Shown piece after piece: positions 1-6,886 of a stretch of 8,319 bases of DNA (position 1 is its first letter; every line of letters starts with the position of its first letter). The stretch is taken from NCBI RefSeq assembly GCF_905207245.1, contig NZ_CAJLKP010000137.1, positions 1 through 8,319 on the forward strand, in the 5' to 3' direction. The stretch is from an uncultured Bacteroides sp. (GTDB lineage: Bacteria > Bacteroidota > Bacteroidia > Bacteroidales > Bacteroidaceae). The position numbers were made by a program, and so were the translations under genes. The notes under the pieces are model-generated. The model did not search any database. It had not been told where the DNA came from and was given only the letters and a program-made list of their open reading frames with translations.

Positions 1-62
1 CTTCCATATGAATTTCTAATTTTAGAAGTGTCAACTTATTCAGTACACTACAGTAAGGTGAT
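1..62. other. dnaG downstream flank, AT-rich, weak palindrome
   Basis: This short stretch follows the dnaG stop codon (dnaG is read leftwards). It contains a perfect 6-bp palindrome, TTCTAA (14-19) and TTAGAA (22-27), separated by two bases. As a dnaG terminator it would be weak: the stem is AT-rich, the loop is too tight without opening pairs, and no clear U tract follows on the minus strand. No gene is visible here. Confidence 0.3.
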
Positions 63-2147
63 TTAACCGAGTACAACTCTGTCTCCCAATCGTTTGGCCA
101 TAATACTTTTGATCTCACGCAGTTCTGAGTAGCGTTTCATGATAGAGGTACATTGTTCTTCATCATTGGCTACGGCAGGATCTTGCAGGGCATACATCAT
201 GTGTTTCATTTCTTCACTGATGATGGCGAACTTGAAATTAATCATGAGTGTAGGTACCAATTCGAATAGGCGTTCCTCGTCGGTTACCAATCTTTGGGCT
301 TTGGAATGATATTTGCTCAGTTGGTAGCGGTCTGCAATCAACTCTGTACTTAGTTTGCTGATGATAGGGTTGGGATGCGCCAGGAAATACCGTTCTGCGG
401 TGAAGCCTTCATTATGTATATGCTCTGCCGCTTCCGTCAACATCTGCCTGTGCAACGGGTTGTGGAAAGCCAGTTCATCCTCTTTCAAGTCGTTGACCAC
501 GTATTCCGTTACCGTGACGGGAATTTCTTTCCCTTCCTCATCAGGAACTTTGCACAATACTTTCTCTCCGTAGCGTACTACCATTTGCAGGATAAGACGC
601 TCGTATTTGTAGAATTCCTGTCCTTCTTTTCCTTCTTGCGGGATATAAGACACGTATTCGGCAGCTTCCGGTGGAAGCGGTGCACCGCCGTCAGGCGTAT
701 CTCCATCCATGGGATAAGGAGACATGTCTTCAGGGTAGGGTGGTTGAATACCGTCGGGAAGCGGCGCTTGCGCGGCATCGCGGGTAGCATTGTTCTTCCT
801 TATTTCCCGGTTCCTTTGTTCCGCCTGCTTTTCCGCCTGCGTTTCGCGTCGTTTGGCAACTTCCGAAACCAGCAGCTTGTCTTCTACACGAAGCAACTGG
901 CTGCATTCTTTAATATATACATCGCGGACAATCGCCTCTGGGATAATAGATATACTTTGTACGAGATTACCGATTAACTCCGCACGCTTGATGGGATCTT
1001 TTCCTGCGTCCTCCAGCAGAAGATTGGTTTTGAAACGTATAAAGTCCGTTTCATTCTCTTGTATGAATTTCTGGAACTCTGTAGCATTGTGCTTTCGGGC
1101 GAAGGAGTCCGGGTCTTCCCCGTCGGGGAGCAGACAAACCTTGATATTCATTCCTTCTTCCAGCAGCATGTCGATGCCACGGAGAGAAGCCTTGATACCT
1201 GCCACATCACCGTCATAGAGTACCGTAATGTTATTGGTGAAGCGGTGAATGAGCTTGATTTGCCCCGGAGTCAGTGCCGTTCCCGAAGAGGCAACCACAT
1301 TCTCCACACCTGACTGGTGCATGGAAATAACGTCCGTGTATCCTTCCACCAGGAAGCAGCGATCTTGTTTCACAATCGCCTGTTTGGCAAAATAAATGCC
1401 ATACAACTCATTACTCTTATGATAGATTTCCGATTCGGGAGAATTGACATATTTAACCTTGACTCCCTTCGTCGCACTGCTAAGCACGCGCCCGCCGAAA
1501 GCGACTACCTTACCGGAAAGTGTGTGCACCGGAAAAATAACACGTCCCCAAAAGCGGTCGCGCAAGCGGTGATCGTCCGTTTCGTAGCAAAGTCCTGTCT
1601 TGACAAGATATTCTTTCTTGAATCCTTTCTTGATGGCTTCCTGAGCCATGGCATCGTGACTTTCGGTGCAATAGCCTAACTGGAACTTTTCGATGATATC
1701 ATCTCGGAAACCACGGTTGCGGAAGTATGCCATACCAATGCTGCGTCCGTCCACATGGTTTTTAAGTATATTTTGGAAGTAATCACGTGCAAAGTTATTC
1801 ACGATGAACAGACTTTCACGTTCGCTCTGCATCAGCTTCTCTTCGCTGGACAGTTCGCGCTCCTTTATTTCGATACCGTATTTCTTTGCCAGATATTTCA
1901 GAGCTTCGGGGTAGCTCATCTGCTCGTGCTCCATAATGAAGTGCACCGCATTGCCACCTTTACCGCAGGAAAAGCATTTGCACAACCCTTTGGAAGGCGA
2001 TACATAGAAAGATGGCGTCTTGTCATCATGGAACGGACACAAGCCTACATAGTTCACACCTCGTTTGCGCAACGTAACGAAGTCCGATACAATGTCTACA
2101 ATCTGTGCGGCATCCAGAATTCTGTCTATGGTAGGTTGGTCTATCAT
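63..2147 (-). CDS. dnaG: DNA primase DnaG
   Basis: DnaG makes the short RNA primers for leading- and lagging-strand DNA synthesis at the replication fork, working with the replicative helicase DnaB. The 694-aa product shows the full domain order. An N-terminal CHC2 zinc-binding domain has C37, H40, C58 and C61, with the spacing seen in E. coli DnaG. The central RNA polymerase/TOPRIM core has the EGYTD motif (E268, D272), SSGTALT near 288-294 and DGD at 312-314, the acidic metal-binding residues. The C-terminal helicase-interacting region runs from about 500 to the end. Residues about 434-500 form a charged then proline/glycine-rich linker, likely disordered. The ATG at 2147 is chosen because the zinc domain starts shortly after it and a TAnnTTTG box lies just upstream. 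The gene looks intact. It is a host housekeeping gene and is visibly richer in G+C than the cas genes beside it, so it marks the chromosomal edge of the CRISPR locus. Confidence 0.97.
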   Translation of the reverse strand: MIDQPTIDRILDAAQIVDIVSDFVTLRKRGVNYVGLCPFHDDKTPSFYVSPSKGLCKCFSCGKGGNAVHFIMEHEQMSYPEALKYLAKKYGIEIKERELSSEEKLMQSERESLFIVNNFARDYFQNILKNHVDGRSIGMAYFRNRGFRDDIIEKFQLGYCTESHDAMAQEAIKKGFKKEYLVKTGLCYETDDHRLRDRFWGRVIFPVHTLSGKVVAFGGRVLSSATKGVKVKYVNSPESEIYHKSNELYGIYFAKQAIVKQDRCFLVEGYTDVISMHQSGVENVVASSGTALTPGQIKLIHRFTNNITVLYDGDVAGIKASLRGIDMLLEEGMNIKVCLLPDGEDPDSFARKHNATEFQKFIQENETDFIRFKTNLLLEDAGKDPIKRAELIGNLVQSISIIPEAIVRDVYIKECSQLLRVEDKLLVSEVAKRRETQAEKQAEQRNREIRKNNATRDAAQAPLPDGIQPPYPEDMSPYPMDGDTPDGGAPLPPEAAEYVSYIPQEGKEGQEFYKYERLILQMVVRYGEKVLCKVPDEEGKEIPVTVTEYVVNDLKEDELAFHNPLHRQMLTEAAEHIHNEGFTAERYFLAHPNPIISKLSTELIADRYQLSKYHSKAQRLVTDEERLFELVPTLMINFKFAIISEEMKHMMYALQDPAVANDEEQCTSIMKRYSELREIKSIMAKRLGDRVVLG

Positions 2148-2169
2148 TGGATAATTGTTTTTGCGAATG

Positions 2170-2177
2170 CAAAGATA
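2170..2177 (-). promoter_or_regulatory. dnaG promoter, -7 box TATCTTTG
   Basis: On the minus strand the sequence TATCTTTG is an exact match to the Bacteroidota -7 consensus TAnnTTTG and lies 22 nt before the dnaG ATG, leaving a 5' leader of roughly 15 nt. No good TTTG -33 element is present at the usual distance, because that region is occupied by the tracrRNA terminator hairpin. The box shares one base with the terminator T tract. Assignment to dnaG is inferred from position. Confidence 0.6.
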
Positions 2178-2206
2178 AAAAAAAATCCCCCGTTGAGGAC
2201 GAGGGA
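2177..2206 (-). terminator. intrinsic terminator of tracrRNA
   Basis: Read on the minus strand, the arms CCCTCGT (2199-2205) and ACGGGGG (2187-2193) form a 7-bp stem with one G-U pair and a 5-nt loop. An extra U-A pair (2206 with 2186) closes it. Nine uninterrupted T residues (2185-2177) follow. This is a textbook Rho-independent terminator in one direction only, and it fixes the minus strand as the coding strand of the RNA upstream of it. Confidence 0.85.
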
Positions 2207-2258
2207 ACCTAATGTTTTCACAACGGAATAATCCTTATTGTGATTTGCTTCATGTTAG
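2177..2258 (-). ncRNA. tracrRNA
   Basis: tracrRNA pairs with the repeat part of the crRNA, allows RNase III processing and docks the guide in Cas9. The anti-repeat lies at 2237-2259. Against the crRNA-sense repeat, bases 1-14 pair continuously (13 Watson-Crick plus a terminal G-U), base 15 bulges, 16-18 pair, 19 is mismatched, and 20-24 pair. The motif ACAAUAAGG that follows also occurs, as I recall it, at the same place in the Neisseria meningitidis II-C tracrRNA. Next come a small GGA-UUAU-UCC hairpin, an A-rich linker and the terminator hairpin. A TATATTTG box 5 nt before position 2259 predicts a start near 2256-2260, so the RNA would be about 80 nt and begin at the anti-repeat. The 5' end is inferred from the promoter; the 3' end from the T tract. 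Confidence 0.9.
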
Positions 2259-2263
2259 TCTGG

Positions 2264-2294
2264 CAAATATATGAAATAAACTTGGAAAAACAAT
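2264..2294 (-). promoter_or_regulatory. tracrRNA promoter (ATTG / 19 nt / TATATTTG)
   Basis: On the minus strand the -7 box TATATTTG (2271-2264) matches TAnnTTTG exactly. It is preceded at 19 nt by ATTG (2294-2291), one mismatch from the -33 consensus TTTG. Spacing and both boxes fit the Bacteroidota primary sigma factor. The predicted start falls at the first base of the anti-repeat. Confidence 0.7.
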
Positions 2295-2314
2295 AGGATA
2301 CAAAAAGTTTTTAC

Positions 2315-2322
2315 TATATTTG
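2315..2322 (+). promoter_or_regulatory. cas9 promoter, -7 box TATATTTG
   Basis: TATATTTG matches TAnnTTTG and is identical to the -7 box of the tracrRNA promoter on the other strand. It would start a transcript near 2328-2330, giving cas9 a leader of about 13-15 nt without a Shine-Dalgarno sequence, as is common in Bacteroides. No TTTG is seen at the -33 position (about 2291-2295), which coincides with the -33 element of the divergent tracrRNA promoter. Confidence 0.6.
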
Positions 2323-2342
2323 ACAAAACATCAAAATATATC

Positions 2343-5300
2343 ATGAAAAAAGTATTAGGATTGGATTTAGGATGCAATAGCATTGGTTGGGCATTGGTCA
2401 ATGAAGCGGAAAATGCTGAGGAAGTATCGTCTATTATCAAACTTGGTGTAAGAGTGAATCCTTTGACAGTGGATGAAATGCAAAATTTCGAAAAAGGAAA
2501 AAGTATTACCACGAATGCAGATAGAACTCTTAAACGAAGTATGCGTCGTAATTTGCAACGCTATAAATTGCGACGTGACACTCTCATTGAAGTATTGAAA
2601 GAGCACGGTTTCATAACAGATAGCACTTTACTTTCTGAACATGGTAATAAAACAACATTTGAAACATATCGTCTAAGAGCGAAAGCTGCAGTGGAAGAAG
2701 TTTCTTTAGAGGAGTTTGCTCGAGTGTTACTGATGATTAATAAGAAGCGTGGTTATAAAAGTAGCCGGAAAGCCAAAGGAAGTGAAGATGGCGTATTGAT
2801 TGATGGTATGGATGTGGCCAGAAAACTTTATGAAGAAGATTTAACTCCAGGAGAGCTTTGCTTGCAAATGCTTGAAGCTGGTAAAAGGACATTGCCGGAT
2901 TTTTATCGCTCTGATTTGCAAGATGAGTTTGATAGGATTTGGAATTTCCAAAAGCAATTTAATCCGGAATCGTTTTGTGATATTGCGAAAGAAGAGATAA
3001 GAAGCAAAAATAGGAGTCAGACTTGGGCTATTTTGGCAAAGTACTTTGTTTGGTCAGAGAAAGAAACTGTCTGGAATGAGGAAGAGGCAAGAACGGAAGA
3101 AATAGTGAAGGAATATAAACTTGTCGGTCTTAAGCGAGATACCAAGGGGAATGATTTAAAATTAGAAAATTATAGTTGGCGTGTGCAGGCTCTTTCTAAA
3201 CAGTTGAATCCGGAGATTATAGCTATTGTATTGCAGGAAATCAATGGACAGATAAGTGCTTCTAGCGGTTATCTAGGTGCAATCAGTGATCGTAGTAAGC
3301 AGCTTTACTTCAATCGTCAGACGGTTGGACAGTATTTGATGTCTGAGTTGGAAAAAGATTCTAACGTAAGTTTGCGTAACCGAGTGTTCTATCGACAAGA
3401 TTATTTAGATGAATTTGACAGGATATGGGAGAAACAGGCGGAGTTTCATGAGGAGTTGACTGCGAAACTGAAAAAAGAAATTCGTGACATCATTATTTTT
3501 TATCAACGTCGTCTAAAGAGTCAAAAAGGATTAATAAGTTTCTGCGAATTTGAGAAGCGAGAAGTTATAATAGAAAAGGATGGTAGAAAACAGAATAAGA
3601 CAGTGGGCTGTCGGGTGATTCCCCGTTCGCATCCGTTATTCCAAGAGTTCAAAATATGGCAAACCTTGAATGATATTGAAGTTTTTGCGTGGGATAAACA
3701 GAATCAACGCAAGAAAGCGGATAAATCTTCTACATTGTTTGATAACTCGGAAGAGCCTTTGCTCGTAGAAGGAAAACGGTCTTTGTATCAGGAAGAAAAA
3801 GAATTGCTGGCTAAGGAACTTTTGGTAAAAGAGAGTATGAAAAAGGCTGAGGTTCTGAAACTGTTGTTCGGAAATTTCCAGGAACTGGATCTGAATTTTA
3901 AGCAGATTGATGGTAATCATACAGGATTCGCTCTTTTCTCAGCATACAGCAAGATGATTGAGAAGTATGGTTATGAACCTGTGGATTTTAAGAAATCTGC
4001 AGATGAGATTATAGAAAAGCTGGAAACCATATTCACTAATTTAGGATGGAATACAGAACTGCTTTCTATTGATTTGAGTAAAGAGGATAAAGAACTTGAG
4101 AGGCAGTCTTATTTCAGACTTTGGCATTTACTGTATTCTTTTGAGGGAGATAATACACCGACCGGGAATGGTAAGCTGCTTGAGAAGATTATGCAGCTTT
4201 GTGACGTGGAAAAAGAGTATGCTGTAGAACTTGCTAATGTGTCATTTCAAGAAGATTACGGAAGTCTGAGTGCAAAGGCTATTAAAAAGATACTACCTTA
4301 TTTGAAAGAAGGTAATCAATATGACGTTGCATGTGACTATGCGGGGTATCGTCATTCCAAATCCTCATTGACCAAAGATGAAATAGAAAATAAGATATTG
4401 AAGGATAAATTGGAAATTCTCCCCAAGAATAGCCTGCGTAACCCTGTGGTTGAAAAGATTTTGAACCAAATGGTTAATCTGATTAATACAATCATTGATA
4501 CCTACGGCAAACCTGATGAAATTCGTGTGGAACTGGCCCGTGAACTAAAGAAAAATGCTAAAGAACGAGAAGAATTAACAAAATCCATAGCACGAAATAC
4601 TCGTGAACATGATGAAATCCGTCAGTTGCTGCGAACAGAATTTGGTATGATGAATGTTAGCCGTAATGATATTATACGTTATAAACTCTATGAAGAATTA
4701 AAGGATAACGGGTATAAGACTTTGTATTCTAATGAGTATATTCCGAGAGAAAAAATATTCAGTAAAGAGATTGATATTGAACACATCATTCCGCAAGCTC
4801 GTCTTTTCGATGATTCACTGTCTAATAAAACATTGGAATACAGGACTATCAATATAGAAAAAGGTAATAAGACGGCTTATGATTTTGTAAAAGAGAAATA
4901 CGGAGATGATGGTTTGGAGAAGTTTCTCAATCGTTGCGAGGCCTTATTCAAGGATAAAAAGACAAAGCTCAGGAAATTAAAAATGGAAGAGAAAGATATT
5001 CAGGAAGGATTTATCGATCGAGATTTGCGGAATACGCAGTATATCTCCAAGAAAGCTCTCGCTATGTTGAATGAAATTAGTCGCAGGGTAGTGGCTACTA
5101 CTGGGTCTATTACTGATAAGTTGCGTGAGGATTGGCAACTTGTGGATCTTATGAAAGAATTGAATCTGCCTAAATATGAAAAGCTTGGTATGGTAGAGAT
5201 ATTTGAGGACAAAGATGGAAGAAAAATAAAAAAAATAACGGACTGGACTAAAAGAAACGATCATAGACACCATGCAATGGATGCTCTGACGGTAGCTTTC

Positions 5301-6644
5301 ACAAAAGATGTATTTATTCAATACTATAATAATAAGAATGCTGCTTGGATGCCCGTTTCCAAGGAACATGCTAATATAACAGGTATAAAGGCTCGTTACT
5401 TTGAAAATGGAAAGGCTCTTGCTCCCATGCCTTTAGCGCAATTTCGCGCCGAGGCGAAACGCCATTTGGAAAACTTATTGGTATCTATCAAGGCTAAAAA
5501 TAAGGTAATTACTTCTAATGTAAACCGTACAAAGAAAAAAAATGGTGAAAACTGGAAACTGCAACAAACACCACGAGGACAGCTACATTTAGAAACTGTT
5601 TACGGAAGTCATCGGCAATATGCCACGAAAATAGAAAAGGTGAATGCTACTTTTGATGTTGCTAAGATTGCTACTGTAAGTAAGCTTGCTTACCGGAATG
5701 CTTTACTTAAACGTTTGGAGGCTTTTGGCAATGATCCGAAGAAAGCATTTACTGGTAAAAATACATTGGAAAAGAATCCGCTCTATCTTGATGAGAAACA
5801 AACGGAAATGGTTCCGGAAAAAGTACAGACGGTAGAGTTTGAAACAGTTTATACTATACGAAAGCCGATTGATCCCAATTTAAGTATAGATAAGGTGATA
5901 GATGTGAAAATTCGTAGTGTTTTGGAGAAAAGGCTAAAAGAGTATGGTGGAGATGCCAAAAAGGCATTCGTCAACTTGGATGAAAATCCAATATGGTTGA
6001 ATGAAGCTAAAGGAATATCTATTAAACGTGTGAGTATTCGAGGAATTAGTAATGCTCAATCGCTGCATGAGAAGAAAGATAAAGACGGTAACTTGATTTT
6101 GGACAAAGAAGGAAGGAAAATTCCTGTGGATTTTGTGAATACCGGTAACAATCATCATGTGGCTGTCTATAAAAAGCCTGTCTTGGACAAAGTGGGACAG
6201 ATAGTACTTGATGAAGAAGGTAATCCGAAGTATGAACTTGATGAAGTAGTGGTTTCTTTCTTTGATGCGGTGACACGGGCAAACCTTGGTCAACCTATTA
6301 TAGATAAGGATTATAGAAGAAGTGAGGGATGGCAGTTTCTGTTTAGTATGAAGCAAAATGAATATTTTGTATTTCCCAATGAGAAGACAGGATTCAATCC
6401 TAAAGAGGTAGATTTATTGAATCCGGAGAATTATGCGATGATAAGTCCTAATTTGTTTAGGGTGCAAAAGTTTACTTATAAAAACTATGTTTTTAGACAT
6501 CATTTGGAAACTACTATCAAAGATACAAGTTCAGCTCTAAAAGGCATAATATGGACTGATTTTCGTAGTTCAAAGGGATTAGATAAAATAGTGAAAGTTA
6601 GAGTTGATCATATTGGGCAAATTGTATCGCTAGGTGAGTATTAA
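2343..6644 (+). CDS. cas9: CRISPR-associated endonuclease Cas9, type II-C
   Basis: Cas9 is the crRNA/tracrRNA-guided nuclease that cuts both strands of matching invading DNA. Active-site elements in order are RuvC-I LGLDLGCNSIGWAL with D8; an arginine-rich bridge helix at about 61-78; RuvC-II IRVELARELK with E730; HNH DIEHIIPQ with H814 and N837 as the likely metal-binding Asn; and RuvC-III HRHHAMDA with H977 and D980. All expected catalytic residues are present, so the enzyme should be active. The recognition lobe covers about 80-700; the WED and PAM-interacting parts lie after about 1040 and include NTGNNHHVAVY (1266-1276). At 1433 aa it is far longer than the compact II-C enzymes of Neisseria or Campylobacter (roughly 980-1080 aa) but in keeping with the large Cas9 proteins of Bacteroidetes. 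Extra length comes partly from internal duplications (187-206 with 349-368; 1118-1151 with 1191-1221). The ATG at 2343 places D8 at the usual distance from the N terminus. Subtype II-C follows from the cas9-cas1-cas2 order and absence of csn2 and cas4. Confidence 0.97.
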   Translation: MKKVLGLDLGCNSIGWALVNEAENAEEVSSIIKLGVRVNPLTVDEMQNFEKGKSITTNADRTLKRSMRRNLQRYKLRRDTLIEVLKEHGFITDSTLLSEHGNKTTFETYRLRAKAAVEEVSLEEFARVLLMINKKRGYKSSRKAKGSEDGVLIDGMDVARKLYEEDLTPGELCLQMLEAGKRTLPDFYRSDLQDEFDRIWNFQKQFNPESFCDIAKEEIRSKNRSQTWAILAKYFVWSEKETVWNEEEARTEEIVKEYKLVGLKRDTKGNDLKLENYSWRVQALSKQLNPEIIAIVLQEINGQISASSGYLGAISDRSKQLYFNRQTVGQYLMSELEKDSNVSLRNRVFYRQDYLDEFDRIWEKQAEFHEELTAKLKKEIRDIIIFYQRRLKSQKGLISFCEFEKREVIIEKDGRKQNKTVGCRVIPRSHPLFQEFKIWQTLNDIEVFAWDKQNQRKKADKSSTLFDNSEEPLLVEGKRSLYQEEKELLAKELLVKESMKKAEVLKLLFGNFQELDLNFKQIDGNHTGFALFSAYSKMIEKYGYEPVDFKKSADEIIEKLETIFTNLGWNTELLSIDLSKEDKELERQSYFRLWHLLYSFEGDNTPTGNGKLLEKIMQLCDVEKEYAVELANVSFQEDYGSLSAKAIKKILPYLKEGNQYDVACDYAGYRHSKSSLTKDEIENKILKDKLEILPKNSLRNPVVEKILNQMVNLINTIIDTYGKPDEIRVELARELKKNAKEREELTKSIARNTREHDEIRQLLRTEFGMMNVSRNDIIRYKLYEELKDNGYKTLYSNEYIPREKIFSKEIDIEHIIPQARLFDDSLSNKTLEYRTINIEKGNKTAYDFVKEKYGDDGLEKFLNRCEALFKDKKTKLRKLKMEEKDIQEGFIDRDLRNTQYISKKALAMLNEISRRVVATTGSITDKLREDWQLVDLMKELNLPKYEKLGMVEIFEDKDGRKIKKITDWTKRNDHRHHAMDALTVAFTKDVFIQYYNNKNAAWMPVSKEHANITGIKARYFENGKALAPMPLAQFRAEAKRHLENLLVSIKAKNKVITSNVNRTKKKNGENWKLQQTPRGQLHLETVYGSHRQYATKIEKVNATFDVAKIATVSKLAYRNALLKRLEAFGNDPKKAFTGKNTLEKNPLYLDEKQTEMVPEKVQTVEFETVYTIRKPIDPNLSIDKVIDVKIRSVLEKRLKEYGGDAKKAFVNLDENPIWLNEAKGISIKRVSIRGISNAQSLHEKKDKDGNLILDKEGRKIPVDFVNTGNNHHVAVYKKPVLDKVGQIVLDEEGNPKYELDEVVVSFFDAVTRANLGQPIIDKDYRRSEGWQFLFSMKQNEYFVFPNEKTGFNPKEVDLLNPENYAMISPNLFRVQKFTYKNYVFRHHLETTIKDTSSALKGIIWTDFRSSKGLDKIVKVRVDHIGQIVSLGEY

Positions 6645-6692
6645 AAATATAGGATAATGAATAATATTAGGTTATTTCAAATTAAGAAAACC

Positions 6693-6708
6693 CGTTCCGC
6701 GTGGAATG
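6693..6708 (-). terminator. possible minus-strand hairpin terminator
   Basis: CGTTCC (6693-6698) and GGAATG (6703-6708) pair as a 6-bp stem, with one G-T wobble, around the loop GCGT. On the plus strand no U tract follows. On the minus strand the hairpin is followed by TTTTCTTAATTT, which resembles an intrinsic terminator for a transcript running antisense towards cas9. The stem is short and no source promoter is seen, so this is tentative. Confidence 0.25.
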
Positions 6709-6846
6709 GAGAACAACAACAAAGGTATTGTAGCTGGAGTAGCTCATGAGCAAGCAGAGAAGGAGTTAGGAAGAAGCAATATATTTTTTCGAAACTTCTT
6801 AGCAAATTTAGAAAAAGGGAGAAAAAACGCTCCAATTGTCTTTTGA
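6706..6846 (+). CDS. small unrecognised ORF between cas9 and cas1
   Basis: This ORF would encode 46 aa starting MENNNKGIVAGVAHEQAEKE and ending NAPIVF. It has a hydrophobic/amphipathic pattern and mixed charges rather than the low-complexity look of random AT-rich DNA. The reading frame stays open upstream to a TGA at 6658-6660, adding 15 codons with no ATG. I do not recognise the product. It has the same orientation as the cas genes and sits 40 nt before cas1. It could be a genuine small protein, the tail of a gene broken by deletion, or chance. No membrane segment, zinc motif or signal peptide is evident, and no ribosome site decides the start. Confidence 0.3.
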   Translation: MENNNKGIVAGVAHEQAEKELGRSNIFFRNFLANLEKGRKNAPIVF

Positions 6847-6886
6847 AGCGGATAGTGAGTAGTAGTAATTAAAAAAGTAGAATACT

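Larger units (their letters stand above)
6645..6886. other. cas9-cas1 intergenic gap
   Basis: A 242-bp gap is long for a cas operon, where the next pair (cas1-cas2) is separated by one base. It holds a 46-codon ORF (6706-6846) and a 6-bp hairpin (6693-6708). No anti-repeat, repeat copy or TAnnTTTG box was found on the plus strand, so cas1 may depend on read-through from cas9. The last 40 bases before cas1 are purine- and AT-rich, without a Shine-Dalgarno sequence. Confidence 0.5.

Noticed and set aside
375..977. 200-codon plus-strand open frame opposite dnaG
   Set aside because: It is the antisense shadow of dnaG, whose zinc and TOPRIM motifs are unmistakable; the antisense product has no recognisable domain.
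2219..2242. Inverted repeat CACAA/TTGTG as an operator
   Set aside because: It lies inside the tracrRNA and is better explained as an RNA hairpin involving the anti-repeat than as a protein-binding site.
2255..2512. 85-codon minus-strand open frame over the cas9 start
   Set aside because: It overlaps the cas9 coding start and the tracrRNA promoter and has no family features; the cas9 frame explains the sequence.
4977..5369. 130-codon minus-strand open frame inside cas9
   Set aside because: It is antisense to the HNH/RuvC-III part of cas9. The Phe/Ile/Ser-rich composition is typical of the complement of an AT-rich, Lys/Glu-rich gene.
6657..6752. 31-codon ORF directly after cas9
   Set aside because: It is short, rich in Gln/Ser/Asn/Arg and overlaps the more protein-like ORF at 6706-6846 in another frame.
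6645..6886. Second tracrRNA or anti-repeat in the cas9-cas1 gap
   Set aside because: Only a short stretch of about 6 bases (GCAAAT) matches the repeat; no extended complementarity is present.
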